A stretch of DNA of 64,000 nt from an uncultured Bacteroidales bacterium. GTDB taxonomy: Bacteria > Bacteroidota > Bacteroidia > Bacteroidales > P3. The notes below the pieces were generated by a model. It was given only the letters and a program-made list of their open reading frames with translations. It made no database searches and was not told where the DNA came from. The stretch is from positions 60,043-124,042 of the forward strand of contig ONLW01000013.1 in NCBI GenBank assembly GCA_900318835.1, in the 5' to 3' direction. Made by a program: the position numbers and the translations under genes. Shown here in pieces: positions 26,434-36,200 of this stretch. Every line of letters begins with the position of its first letter. Within the stretch, counting starts at the first letter, position 1.

Positions 26434-26957
26434 GAATAAAGGACAGAGATTTCGAGGTGTTCATCTCCGAGGCGGAACTCGACGGGATTGTGCGTCGGGT
26501 GGCTGCAGAGGTGAGCCGTGACTACGAGGGCAGGGACTTAGTGGCTTGTCCGATACTGACGGGCGCCTTCATGTTCGCCACCGACTTGGTGCGGAGGCTT
26601 ACTGTTCCTTGCGAGATACAGTTTGTGCGCTATGCCTCCTACAGCGGCATGAGCAGTACCGGCGAGGTAAGATGCTCATTGCCGTTTCTTCCGGACCTCG
26701 AAGGCAGAGATGTGCTGATAATCGAGGATGTGGTCGACACGGGCCTCTCGATGAAACGTATGCTGCAGGATGTCTGGGCGTTGAAGCCGCGAAGTGTGAG
26801 GGTCTGCACACTGTTTTTCAAACCAGGGGCTTTTCAGGGCGATTACAAGGTGGACTATGTGGGCCGCGAGATTGGCAACGAATTCATCGTGGGCTATGGT
26901 CTGGACTATGACGAACAAGGAAGAACGTTGAAAGATGTGTATGTGGTCAAAGATTAA
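26430..26957 (+). CDS. hpt: Hypoxanthine phosphoribosyltransferase
   Basis: A 175-residue purine-salvage enzyme that makes IMP or GMP from hypoxanthine or guanine and PRPP. Recognised by CPILTGAFMFATDLVRRL, the flexible-loop serine-tyrosine (YASYSGM), the PRPP motif VLIIEDVVDTGLSM and VDYVGREIGNEFIVGYGLDY near the end. ATGA overlap with the SUMF1-like gene and a 23-base overlap with the next lipoprotein gene indicate one operon. Confidence 0.94.
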   Translation: MRIKDRDFEVFISEAELDGIVRRVAAEVSRDYEGRDLVACPILTGAFMFATDLVRRLTVPCEIQFVRYASYSGMSSTGEVRCSLPFLPDLEGRDVLIIEDVVDTGLSMKRMLQDVWALKPRSVRVCTLFFKPGAFQGDYKVDYVGREIGNEFIVGYGLDYDEQGRTLKDVYVVKD

Positions 26958-27327
26958 GCATATTATTTTTTTCGCGTGCGCGTGTGCATGCGTATGGAGT
27001 TGCAGCAAGGACGACCGACTGGAGGTGAAACCCAGTCAGCTCTATGGCCAGTGGTGCCAGGACGACAATCGCAACTACCACTGGACGTTTAACGATGACG
27101 GCACAGGCAATCTGGTGAATGTGGGCGAGTTTGAGCCCGGTGACGAGAACAATGGCGACTTCACATGGGAAATCAACGGCGGCGACGAGCTGGAGTTGGA
27201 ATTCAAAGGCAGTGGTGAGCTGGGTGGCATCGATATTGTGAAATTGTTCACCATCAAGGATATTGATGAGAATACGATCCGTTGGGAGGATGTCTACGGC
27301 AGAACTACGAATCTTACAAGGCTATGA
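26935..27327 (+). CDS. Small lipoprotein, lipocalin-like
   Basis: A 130-residue lipoprotein (lipobox VWSC) with an all-beta body: LYGQWCQDDNRNYHWTFNDD, GDFTWEINGGDELELEF and DIDENTIRWED look like the strands of the small lipocalin-like family common in Bacteroidetes. No enzyme residues are seen. It overlaps hpt by 23 bases and AsmA by 4. An ATG six bases downstream (26941) would serve equally. Role unknown. Confidence 0.75.
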   Translation: MCMWSKIKHIIFFACACACVWSCSKDDRLEVKPSQLYGQWCQDDNRNYHWTFNDDGTGNLVNVGEFEPGDENNGDFTWEINGGDELELEFKGSGELGGIDIVKLFTIKDIDENTIRWEDVYGRTTNLTRL

Positions 27328-30300
27328 AAATCAAGAAAGGTTGGAAGATAACATGGATTACGCTGGGCTCGCTGGTGGGTCTGGTGGTTGTCGTGTTGGC
27401 AGTGGCCATGTGGCTGATTTTCACACCCAGCAAGTTGACCAAGATTGTCAACAGCCTGGCCGGCAACTACATCACCTGTGAGGCGAAGTTCGGCAATGTG
27501 GACCTCACGCTGCTTTCCACTTTTCCCGATGCGGGACTGAAGATTGAGGATGTGGTGGTTGTAAATCCCATGGGGGGTGCCGATAACGACACTTTGGCCA
27601 AGATTGGCAGCCTGACTGTGGGTATCGACGTGATGGCATTCCTCAAGGAAAACAAGGTGATTGTGCACCAAGTACAGATGGATGACATCAAGGCCAACCT
27701 TTACATTACAGAGGATGGTCGCAGCAATTTCGACATCATTCCACCAAGCGACAAAGAGAAGGATACCAGCAGTTCTTCCTTGCCGGAGCTGATTGACTTG
27801 AAGAAGATTAAGGTGAGCAAACTTAACGCTGCCTTTTTTGACGAGCGGGACTGCAAGTTTGCCACAGTGAATGACCTTGAGCTGGCGCTGAAAGGTAGCA
27901 TGAAAGACAAAGACATCGTCGGCGACTTGAAACTTGAGGTTGCCAAATTGCTTGTCGATATGCCTGCTAACCGGATGATGGCCAACGTGGATGGCCTTGA
28001 GTTGAAGGCCGATGGCGCTATGAAGGGTGAGGATATTGATGCTGATGTGCGATTGGGTGTCAAAGGACTGGAATACGGCATGAAAGATACCCTCGGTAAC
28101 CAGACTTTGCTGACGATGCTGGAGGATATTGTCTTGAAACTGGACGGCAAGGGAACGATGGATGAGGTGATTGGAGACTTGAAGATGAAGGTGGAAAGTG
28201 GAAAGATGAAAGTGGGTGAGACCGAGATGGTTAATGAGAAGTTACAGGCCTCGAAGAAGGATTTGCTGAAGGTGGAACTGCCTCATCTAATGGTGTCGCT
28301 GAAAGAAATGAAGATATGTTTGGACGAGGATTCGAAGATTAAGATTGATGATTACTCTTTGGCCCTCGCTGGTACGTTGGAATTGGCTCATAAGAGCCAG
28401 CCAATGAATGTGGCGATGAATGTGGAAACTGATGGCTGGTGGCAAGTGAAACCATTGCTGGACATTGTTCCGCAGCAGTATATCTCTTTCTGTAAAGGAA
28501 TGGATATGGACGGCAAAGTGTCTCTCTCGTTGTCTGCCGCTGGCACTCTGACCGACAGCACGATGCCTGCCGTGACGGGAACGGTGCAGTTGGATAAAGG
28601 CTCGTTTTATGCTCCCAAGATGCTACCCTATAAGCTGAGCAAGATTAAGGGCAAGCTGACCACTGATTTCCACATGGACAAGAGCAAGGAGAGTTGGGTG
28701 AAGATTGAAGGTTTGAAAGCCCATACACAAAGTACGGATGTGGCTATTGATGGCCGTGTGGATGACCTGATGGGCGACATGCGCGTCGACGCCAGGATTA
28801 AGGGAACACTTCCGATGGAAGATATCAAACCAATGATTCCCAAAGGAATGAAACTTGATGCTAATGGTGATGCTGACCTTGACTTGAAGGTCGCTTGTAG
28901 GATGAGTCAGTTGCAAAAGCAGGATTACGATAAAATAAAAGCTTCGGGCTCACTGAAACTGAAAGACCTTGATGTTGACTATGACACGCTGCATGCTGCC
29001 ACGAAGCATTTAGACATCGCCTTGCAGATGCCTTCCAAACAGAAAGGGAAGATGGCTGACGTGCAGTTGGTGAGTGGAAAGTTGAACGTGGAGAACGGCA
29101 AGAAGATGAACCTCGATTTGGAGAATGCCACAATCAAGGTGGGGGTGAACAACTTGATGAAGGAGCAGGTGGCTGCCGTATTTGATATTGAGATTGGCGA
29201 AACCGATGCAAAGATGGATTCAACCATTGTTCTGCTGAGTGAGATGAAACTCGGTGGTTCGGTGCGCCTCGACTCCACCAACCACAATATCATTAAACAA
29301 TACAATCCACGTTTCAATGTGGCGGTGGACAATGTGTTGTTCTATACGTCCAAGATGCCCGAGAATGTGCGTATCACCGAATTCGATATGTCGTACAACC
29401 CCGCCGCTCTCAATATCCGAACCGCCAAGGTGAAAATGGGACATTCGGACTTTGAACTCTATGGCACGGTGGAGAATATTGAGGACTGGCTGGACGACAA
29501 GGCTATGTTGAAGGGTGACCTGAACTTTACATCGGACTATGCCGATGTAGATCAGATGATGAGCATGTTCAGCGGCATGGGTAGTGACAAAGACAGTTTG
29601 GAGTTGATGCGCAAGGAAGACGACGTGCCAGCCGAGGCCAACCCCTTCATTGTACCGCGTAATGTGAATTTGACTTTGCATACACATATCAAACGCAGTA
29701 TTGCTTTTGGCAATGACCTGCATGATGTGGCAGGTGCGCTGACGGTGAACGATGGCAAGGTGGTACTCGATCAGATAGGTTTTGTTTGCAAGGCTGCCAC
29801 GATGCAATTGACGGCGCTGTACAAGTCACCACGTCCCGGCAACCTTTTCGCCGCCATCGACTTCCACCTGATGGATATCCAAATTGACGAACTGTTGGAT
29901 ATGATTCCCGCAGTTGATACGCTTGTGCCAATGTTGAAGGCTTTCGACGGCAACGCCAACTTCCACTTGGCAGGCGAGTCGTACCTCGACGCTTTCTATC
30001 GTCCGAAGATGAGCTCGCTGAAGGGTGCTGCTGCTATCTCGGGCCAGAACCTGGTGGTGATGGATAACAGCAACTTGGCCACTATTGCCAAGTTGATGCG
30101 CTTCAAGAGTTGGAAAGACAAGGATAACAAGATAAAGATTGACAGTTTGAGTGTGGAGATGACCTGCATGGATGTGGGCCACGGGAGCGAGATAGAGGTG
30201 CTACCATTCCTGCTGAGTATGGGCAGTTACCAGATTTGTATCTCTGGAGTGCAACAGTTGAACAAGGATTGCGCCTACCATATTGAACTGCTGAAGAACC

Positions 30301-30476
30301 CCTTGTTGGCCAAGGTAGGTGTGGATGTGAGAGGAATCATCACTAAGCCAAAGATTAGTCTAGGCAAGGTGATATATGCTGACCTGTTCCGCCCGAAACG
30401 TCATGGTGTGGCAGAGAAGAAAGCATTGGAGATAAAGAACAAAGTAAGACAAGCGTTGGAGGCGAATGTAAGATGA
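27324..30476 (+). CDS. AsmA-family envelope protein
   Basis: A 1050-residue protein with one N-terminal membrane helix (about residues 10-32) and a very long beta-rich body, typical of AsmA/TamB-like proteins that bridge the envelope and move phospholipids. The start TPSKLTKIVNSLAGNYITC and the C-terminal LVVMDNSNLATIAKLMRFKSW / ISGVQQLNKDCAYHIELLKNPL regions fit AsmA-like domains. In the middle, KVESGKMKVGETE is encoded by a gtggaaagtggaaag repeat (about 28188-28216). ATG 27324 is chosen because it overlaps the previous stop (ATGA). Confidence 0.88.
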   Translation: MKIKKGWKITWITLGSLVGLVVVVLAVAMWLIFTPSKLTKIVNSLAGNYITCEAKFGNVDLTLLSTFPDAGLKIEDVVVVNPMGGADNDTLAKIGSLTVGIDVMAFLKENKVIVHQVQMDDIKANLYITEDGRSNFDIIPPSDKEKDTSSSSLPELIDLKKIKVSKLNAAFFDERDCKFATVNDLELALKGSMKDKDIVGDLKLEVAKLLVDMPANRMMANVDGLELKADGAMKGEDIDADVRLGVKGLEYGMKDTLGNQTLLTMLEDIVLKLDGKGTMDEVIGDLKMKVESGKMKVGETEMVNEKLQASKKDLLKVELPHLMVSLKEMKICLDEDSKIKIDDYSLALAGTLELAHKSQPMNVAMNVETDGWWQVKPLLDIVPQQYISFCKGMDMDGKVSLSLSAAGTLTDSTMPAVTGTVQLDKGSFYAPKMLPYKLSKIKGKLTTDFHMDKSKESWVKIEGLKAHTQSTDVAIDGRVDDLMGDMRVDARIKGTLPMEDIKPMIPKGMKLDANGDADLDLKVACRMSQLQKQDYDKIKASGSLKLKDLDVDYDTLHAATKHLDIALQMPSKQKGKMADVQLVSGKLNVENGKKMNLDLENATIKVGVNNLMKEQVAAVFDIEIGETDAKMDSTIVLLSEMKLGGSVRLDSTNHNIIKQYNPRFNVAVDNVLFYTSKMPENVRITEFDMSYNPAALNIRTAKVKMGHSDFELYGTVENIEDWLDDKAMLKGDLNFTSDYADVDQMMSMFSGMGSDKDSLELMRKEDDVPAEANPFIVPRNVNLTLHTHIKRSIAFGNDLHDVAGALTVNDGKVVLDQIGFVCKAATMQLTALYKSPRPGNLFAAIDFHLMDIQIDELLDMIPAVDTLVPMLKAFDGNANFHLAGESYLDAFYRPKMSSLKGAAAISGQNLVVMDNSNLATIAKLMRFKSWKDKDNKIKIDSLSVEMTCMDVGHGSEIEVLPFLLSMGSYQICISGVQQLNKDCAYHIELLKNPLLAKVGVDVRGIITKPKISLGKVIYADLFRPKRHGVAEKKALEIKNKVRQALEANVR

Positions 30477-31021
30477 GATTTTTCCACAGATATAACAGTA
30501 CAATTCACGGTAATTACCGGAAAGCATACCTGCGATGCGGGGTGATTACCGGAGTGTTGCTAATATTGTATATTTTGGTGCGCTACATGATGGGGTTGAC
30601 AGCCGAAAGTCCGGTGTCATACTTTAGCGACGGCATTATGTTGTTGGCGGTATTTCTTTTCACGCTTCTCTACCGCAATGCATTGGCAGAGAAGAAGGCT
30701 ACGTTGAAAGAACTAATGCTCTTCGGCATGGGCACTGCCATGGTGGCGAGTATTCTGTACGGCATTTTTATTTGGATGTTGGGATTCGCTATTCCGCAAC
30801 AGACCGAACTGTTTACCAATACCCTGATGAAAGAAGGGGCCTTTGTGGAATTCCCCGCACACTATTGGTCGGCACTTTGGGGCATGGTCTCAACGGTCTT
30901 TATGGCTCTCCTTGGCGGCTTCGGCGCTTTCATTGCAGCGTTGCTATTTAGAAACGAGAAGTCGGAGATGCGCTTAAGGAAAGCAACAATGAATAATGTT
31001 AATAATATAAAAAGCAAATAA
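30473..31021 (+). CDS. DUF4199 family membrane protein
   Basis: A 182-residue protein with four membrane helices (about residues 22-42, 50-68, 80-103, 128-155). It resembles DUF4199 proteins of Bacteroidetes, which very often sit directly before a dolichyl-phosphate-mannose-synthase-like glycosyltransferase, as here. Overlap of 4 bases with AsmA and a one-base gap to the glycosyltransferase. It may support lipid-linked glycan transfer; no function is established. Confidence 0.8.
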   Translation: MRFFHRYNSTIHGNYRKAYLRCGVITGVLLILYILVRYMMGLTAESPVSYFSDGIMLLAVFLFTLLYRNALAEKKATLKELMLFGMGTAMVASILYGIFIWMLGFAIPQQTELFTNTLMKEGAFVEFPAHYWSALWGMVSTVFMALLGGFGAFIAALLFRNEKSEMRLRKATMNNVNNIKSK

Positions 31022-31022
31022 T

Positions 31023-31955
31023 ATGGATATTTCGATTGTAATACCTTCATATAATGAGGATGAATCGTTACCCCATCTGGCAGAATGGATTGATAGGGTG
31101 ATGAAGGAGCATGGTTTCAGTTACGAAGTCATCATCGTTGACGATGGCAGTCGTGACGGCACATGGAAAGCCGCAGAAAAACTCCATGCGGAGAATCCCT
31201 GCTATCATGGTATCAAGTTTCGCCGTAACTATGGAAAGTCTGCTGCCCTCAATACTGGATTTGCTGCCGCTCAGGGCGATGTGGTCATCACTATGGATGC
31301 CGACTTGCAGGATAGTCCCGATGAGATTCCCGAACTGTACCGCATGATTAAGGAAGAAGGCTACGATTTGGTCTCAGGATGGAAGAAAAAACGCTATGAT
31401 TCGAAGTTGGCCAAGAATATTCCATCGAAGTTCTTCAACTGGACTACACGCAAGATGAGCGGTATATATCTGCATGACTTCAACTGTGGATTGAAAGCCT
31501 ACCGTCACGATGTGGTGAAGAGTATCGAGGTATATGGTGAGATGCATCGTTTTATTCCGGTTATTGCCAAGTGGGCAGGTTTTGGTAGGATAGGGGAGAA
31601 GGTGGTGCAGCACCGCAAGCGTGAATTCGGTGTCACCAAGTTTGGCATGAATCGATTCATCAACGGATACCTCGACTTGATGAGCATAATGTTTATGAGC
31701 AAGTTCGGCAAGCAGCCCATGCACTTCTTCGGCGCTGTGGGAACCATGTCGGGATTATTTGGATTTATCTCGCTAATTGTGGTGCTGGTGCTGCGTCTGG
31801 GCGGACATATTGCTTTGACCAACAGTGTATGGTTCTATCTCTCCATGCTGTTCCTTGTACTGGGCGTAATGCTTTTCTTGGCCGGCTTCCTCGGTGAACT
31901 CATTTGCCGTAACTCCACTACACGTAATCAATATTTAATAGAGAAAGAATTATGA
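31023..31955 (+). CDS. Family 2 glycosyltransferase with C-terminal membrane helices
   Basis: A 310-residue protein of the DPM1/ArnC/GtrB type. Catalytic GT-A domain: VIPSYNEDESL, VDDGSRDGTW, MDADLQDSPDEIPEL (metal-binding DxD) and the RKREFGVTKF segment. Two C-terminal membrane helices (about residues 235-260 and 272-295) anchor it in the inner membrane. It should move a sugar from a nucleotide donor to a polyprenyl phosphate. It overlaps ychF by 4 bases. Confidence 0.9.
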   Translation: MDISIVIPSYNEDESLPHLAEWIDRVMKEHGFSYEVIIVDDGSRDGTWKAAEKLHAENPCYHGIKFRRNYGKSAALNTGFAAAQGDVVITMDADLQDSPDEIPELYRMIKEEGYDLVSGWKKKRYDSKLAKNIPSKFFNWTTRKMSGIYLHDFNCGLKAYRHDVVKSIEVYGEMHRFIPVIAKWAGFGRIGEKVVQHRKREFGVTKFGMNRFINGYLDLMSIMFMSKFGKQPMHFFGAVGTMSGLFGFISLIVVLVLRLGGHIALTNSVWFYLSMLFLVLGVMLFLAGFLGELICRNSTTRNQYLIEKEL

Positions 31956-33052
31956 GTCTGCAATGTGGTATCGTAGGACTGCCCAATGTGGGCAAGTCGA
32001 CCCTCTTCAATTGTTTGAGCAATGCCAAAGCCCAGGCTGCCAACTTCCCATTCTGTACTATTGAGCCCAATGTGGGTGTTATCACTGTGCCCGACGAGCG
32101 TTTGGCCAAGTTGGTGGAGATTGAACGTCCCGCCAGCGTGGTGCCTGCCACCGTAGAGATTGTCGACATCGCCGGTCTGGTGAAAGGTGCTTCCAAAGGC
32201 GAAGGTCTAGGAAACAAGTTCTTGGCAGATATCCGCAACTGTGACGCCATTATCCATGTGCTACGCTGCTTTGAGGACGACAATATCACCCATGTCGACG
32301 GATCTGTGGATCCTGTGCGCGACAAATACACTATCGACCTCGAACTCCAATTCAAAGATCTTGAGACCATAGAGAACCGCTACGACAAAGAGGTGAAGAA
32401 AGGTAAAGCCGGTGGCGATGCCCGCGCAAAGAAACTTGTCGAGGTGATGGATCTCTACAAGGCCGCCTTGCTGGAGGGCAAGAGCGCCCGGACGGTGGAA
32501 TTGGACGAAAATCAGGCAGAGGTGGCTAAAGATTTGATGCTCTTGACTTCCAAGCCTGTTCTTTATGTCTGTAATGTTGACGAGAATTCCGTGGTTAACG
32601 GCAACAAGTATGTAGATGCCGTACGCGAGGCTGTGAAGGACGAAAACGCCGAGGTGCTCATCATTGGTGCCGGCATTGAGGCAGACATTGCCGAGCTGGA
32701 GACCTACGAGGAAAAACAGATGTTCCTCGAGGATCTCGGGCTTAAGGAGAGTGGCGTCAACCGTCTCATCAAGGCTGCCTACAAGCTTCTCAATCTTCAA
32801 ACTTTCCTTACTGCCGGCCCCAAGGAATGCCGCGCCTGGACCTTCCGCAAGGGAATGAAAGCCCCTCAGACAGCGGGTATTATCCACTCCGACTTCGAGC
32901 GTGGCTTTATCCGTGCCGAAGTTATCAAGTACGACGACTATGTGACCCTCGGCAGCGAGGCCAAGTGCCGTGAGGCTGGTAAAATCTCTGTCGAAGGTAA
33001 GGACTATGTTGTCCAGGACGGCGATATTATGCACTTCCGTTTTAATGTCTAA
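31952..33052 (+). CDS. ychF: Redox-regulated ATPase YchF
   Basis: A 366-residue Obg-class P-loop protein (OLA1/YchF) that prefers ATP and binds ribosomes. GLPNVGKS (9-16) is the P-loop; DIAGLVKGASKGEGLGNKFL is switch II; the base-specificity loop reads CNVDE instead of NKxD, the mark of ATP use. The C-terminal TGS-like domain includes AWTFRKGMKAPQTAGIIHSDFE and ends DGDIMHFRFNV as in the family. It overlaps the following lipoprotein gene by 8 bases. Confidence 0.96.
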   Translation: MSLQCGIVGLPNVGKSTLFNCLSNAKAQAANFPFCTIEPNVGVITVPDERLAKLVEIERPASVVPATVEIVDIAGLVKGASKGEGLGNKFLADIRNCDAIIHVLRCFEDDNITHVDGSVDPVRDKYTIDLELQFKDLETIENRYDKEVKKGKAGGDARAKKLVEVMDLYKAALLEGKSARTVELDENQAEVAKDLMLLTSKPVLYVCNVDENSVVNGNKYVDAVREAVKDENAEVLIIGAGIEADIAELETYEEKQMFLEDLGLKESGVNRLIKAAYKLLNLQTFLTAGPKECRAWTFRKGMKAPQTAGIIHSDFERGFIRAEVIKYDDYVTLGSEAKCREAGKISVEGKDYVVQDGDIMHFRFNV

Positions 33053-35783
33053 ACGCTGCAATACATACACGCTTCTGGCCATCGCTCTGCTGATGTTGCT
33101 CCATGGCTGTTCCACCGAGAAAGCCAAATGGGGTAATATTCAGTACCATAACACCACATGTCACTATAATGTGTGGTGGAACGGCAATGAGAGTCTCAAA
33201 GTCGGGCGTGAGAAATTGCGCAAGGGCGCCGTTGACGACTACACTCAGTTCATCCCTCCTGAGAACATTGGCAGTGACGAACTTTCCCGCAGCCTCTACC
33301 CAGAGATGGACCGTGCCATCGAGAAAGGAGTCAAAGGTATTAAGAAACACAGCATCTTTGTCAAAGGTGTTGAGCATGTGCCTTACATTAAGAAATGCTA
33401 CCTGTTGACGGCATATGCCACATTCTACAAACATGATTATGTATCCACCGCCAACACCTGTAACATCCTCATCACTCAGTTCGTGGGTACTCCAGAAGGC
33501 GACCAGGGTGCTGTATTGTTGGCCCGTTGCATGACCATGGAGAAGCGTTACGACGAGGCCGAAGCAACCCTCGATCAGTTGGTACAGAACCTAGCCAAGG
33601 GAAACTTCTCGCGCTCGCAGCGTGACAAACTCTATTGTGCCATGGTTGAAGCCACTGTGCCACAGGAGAAATACAAGAAGGCTGTCGAGTATATTCACGA
33701 GGCTATCGATGCCTCCTCCGACAGCTACATCAAGGCCCGCCTTTCGTTCCTTATGGCACAAATCTACCGCAAGCTCGACAAGCGAGCTGTTGCCGCCAAA
33801 TACTATGGTGAGGTGCTAGGCTACCATCCGCCCTATGTGTTGGAATTCAATGCCAAGCTAGGTCAGGCCTCCTGCGCCGATCTCGAGCATACCGACATCA
33901 AAAAGATTGAAAAACAGCTCGACGATATGCTCAAGGACAAGAAGAACGAGGAATACTGTGACCAGATTTATTTTGCCAAAGGAGAGATGTACCTTGGTGT
34001 CAAGCAACCGGAGAAAGCCTGTGACAATTACCGACTCTCTGTCACCGCCGCCACCGTCAACAAGGCCCAGCGTGCGCAATCGGCTCTCCGTATGGGCGAA
34101 GTACAATACGAGGTCTTCGAGAACTACGACCTCGCCCAGCGCTATTATGACACCGCTATGCAGTGTATCACGCGCGACTATCCTCGCTACGACCACATTC
34201 GCCGCCGCTATGAGATGCTCACAGAACTCTGCTCATACACCCGTGTCTACGAGCGTTGCGACAGCCTCCTTGCCATTTCCTCGATGCCTGAAAGTGAACG
34301 CTTGAATCTTATCAATGACAAGATTGAGGATCTCAAAAAAAAAGAGGCGGAAGAGAAAGAGCGGGAACTCCTTGAGGAGCTTAAGGCCGACGCTCGCCAG
34401 CAGCAAAACACCCTCACAGGCGACTGGTATTTCTACAATCCGCAGACCGTCACCAAAGGTAAAGAAACATTCCGCCAGCGCTGGGGCATGCGTACTCTCG
34501 AGGATCTTTGGTGTCTCTCCAACAAGAATACTTTTAATTTCATCGATGACGACCTGCCTGACGACGAACAGCCCACCGACACTACCGATGTGGACACCAC
34601 CGATCTCCGTCTGGCCGCTTCTAACCTAATACACGGCAATCCCGACGATCCTCATGATGTGGCCTACTATCAGAAAGACCTCCCCTCCACGCAGCAAGCC
34701 CTCGACTCCATCGACTCGCTTACCTCCATCTCGCTGCTCAATGCTGGTTATATCTTTTACGACGGTGTGGGAAATATTCCCCGGGCTCTGGAAAACTACC
34801 TCCGTCTAGCCAAAGACTATACTTCATATCCCGAGATAGTCCAGGCCTTCTATATGCTCTACCGCATCTACGACCGGCAAGGAAATACCCCGCAGGCCAA
34901 CTACTATCGCGACATGGTCCTCATGGGCTTCCCCGACAGTGATTTTGCCAATCTCATCCGCGATAATGAATACTACAAGGAACTCATCCGCCGTTCGCGC
35001 CGTATAGAAACTGACTATGAGGAACTCTACAACCAGTATGTCGACGGACGTTATGCCACGGTCATCCAACTCTCCGACGAGGCAGAGGAGATTTATCCAG
35101 ACAACCCGGCTGTTAACAAGTTCCGCTATTGGAAAGGCCTTTCCCTCGTTCACCGTGGCAACCGCGCCGATGCCGTCGACATTTTCCGTCAGCTTGCCGC
35201 ATTGCCTGCTACCGACAGTATCCAGCCTTGGGCACAGGCGCAACTCGACCTTCTCCTCGACTCCTCCTTTACGGCTTATGCCTCAAGTGAAGATATCACC
35301 GAAGAAGACGAGCGCCGTGCACGCACAACCGTCACCACTACTCCCTCTGGTGAGACGCAGCTTGCTGCATCTTCCAAAGAAGAAGACCCCTTGCCGCCCG
35401 AAGCTCAGGTCTACCGCTACCGCGAGAACCAGCAATACTTTGTCGCCATCGTTATTAACGACCGGACCATCAAAGCCACTGAGCTCCAGTTCAAACTTGG
35501 TGAGTTCAACAATCGCTACTACTCCAATTCGGGCTACAAAGTCAACGCTGCTCTCTTCACCGACAGCACGCAGATACTCACCGTCCACCGATTCATGACC
35601 ACCGACGAGGCTCTCAACTACTGGCGTCACCTCCAGCAGGAAGAGAGTCCCTTGCGTCAGTATGCCGATAAGGACTACCAGTTCTTCCCCATTACCACGC
35701 AAAACTATGCCACCTTCTATAACCGCAAGGATGTGGAGGCCTACATGCTATTCTTCAACCGTTATTACCTTAAAAATAAATAA
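33045..35783 (+). CDS. PorW/SprE-like TPR lipoprotein (type IX secretion)
   Basis: A 912-residue lipoprotein (lipobox LLHGC, Cys22) of TPR-like helical repeats. The start GNIQYHNTTCHYNVWWNGNESLKVG matches the conserved opening of PorW/SprE, a lipoprotein linked to the type IX secretion system in Porphyromonas and Flavobacterium. A low-complexity Thr/Asp stretch (TDTTDVDTTD) sits near residue 520, and a C-terminal domain (about residues 805-905) follows. ATG 33045 is chosen because the signal peptide begins there. It implies that the organism secretes proteins through T9SS, though no cargo with a clear C-terminal sorting domain was seen here. Confidence 0.82.
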   Translation: MSKRCNTYTLLAIALLMLLHGCSTEKAKWGNIQYHNTTCHYNVWWNGNESLKVGREKLRKGAVDDYTQFIPPENIGSDELSRSLYPEMDRAIEKGVKGIKKHSIFVKGVEHVPYIKKCYLLTAYATFYKHDYVSTANTCNILITQFVGTPEGDQGAVLLARCMTMEKRYDEAEATLDQLVQNLAKGNFSRSQRDKLYCAMVEATVPQEKYKKAVEYIHEAIDASSDSYIKARLSFLMAQIYRKLDKRAVAAKYYGEVLGYHPPYVLEFNAKLGQASCADLEHTDIKKIEKQLDDMLKDKKNEEYCDQIYFAKGEMYLGVKQPEKACDNYRLSVTAATVNKAQRAQSALRMGEVQYEVFENYDLAQRYYDTAMQCITRDYPRYDHIRRRYEMLTELCSYTRVYERCDSLLAISSMPESERLNLINDKIEDLKKKEAEEKERELLEELKADARQQQNTLTGDWYFYNPQTVTKGKETFRQRWGMRTLEDLWCLSNKNTFNFIDDDLPDDEQPTDTTDVDTTDLRLAASNLIHGNPDDPHDVAYYQKDLPSTQQALDSIDSLTSISLLNAGYIFYDGVGNIPRALENYLRLAKDYTSYPEIVQAFYMLYRIYDRQGNTPQANYYRDMVLMGFPDSDFANLIRDNEYYKELIRRSRRIETDYEELYNQYVDGRYATVIQLSDEAEEIYPDNPAVNKFRYWKGLSLVHRGNRADAVDIFRQLAALPATDSIQPWAQAQLDLLLDSSFTAYASSEDITEEDERRARTTVTTTPSGETQLAASSKEEDPLPPEAQVYRYRENQQYFVAIVINDRTIKATELQFKLGEFNNRYYSNSGYKVNAALFTDSTQILTVHRFMTTDEALNYWRHLQQEESPLRQYADKDYQFFPITTQNYATFYNRKDVEAYMLFFNRYYLKNK

Positions 35784-35801
35784 ACCCAAACATAAATTAA
35801 T

Positions 35802-36200
35802 ATGGCCAGAACAATGGAACCTGAAAACACCAATTCAATCAACATCATCACCAGCGGTACTGTCATCAAGGGCGATGTCACCGCTACCGGCGATTTCCGC
35901 CTCGACGGTACTCTCGAGGGCAATATCCAGCTTAACGGCAAACTCGTTGTCGGAGACACCGGCGTTGTCAACGGAAACGTCCTTTGCATGAATGCCAACA
36001 TTATTGGCACTGTCAATGGCAACCTCTCTGTCAAGGAGCTCCTCTCGCTCCACAGCACGGCCCGAGTCAAAGGCGATATTCTCATCAACAAGCTCTCCAT
36101 TGAGCCTGGTGCCGTTTTCACTGGCAAGTGCAACATGCTCGACGAGGTGCGTAAGCAGCAGCAGGCCGCTGCCGAACAGGCCACGGAAGAAGAGGAGTAA
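35802..36200 (+). CDS. Bactofilin
   Basis: A 132-residue polymerising cytoskeletal protein with the DUF583 beta-helix: repeats such as GTVIKGDVTATGDFRLDGTLEGNI, then KLVVGDTGVVNGNV and ARVKGDILINKLSIEPGAVF. The C-terminal tail is rich in Gln, Ala and Glu. It is followed without a gap by the APH-RapZ gene (stop TAA, then ATG), so the two are co-translated. Bactofilins often guide cell-wall or envelope machinery. Confidence 0.92.
   Translation: MARTMEPENTNSINIITSGTVIKGDVTATGDFRLDGTLEGNIQLNGKLVVGDTGVVNGNVLCMNANIIGTVNGNLSVKELLSLHSTARVKGDILINKLSIEPGAVFTGKCNMLDEVRKQQQAAAEQATEEEE

Noticed and set aside
32970-33044. Longer N-terminus for the PorW-like gene
   Set aside because: It lies inside ychF and precedes the lipoprotein signal; the ATG at 33045 begins the signal peptide.
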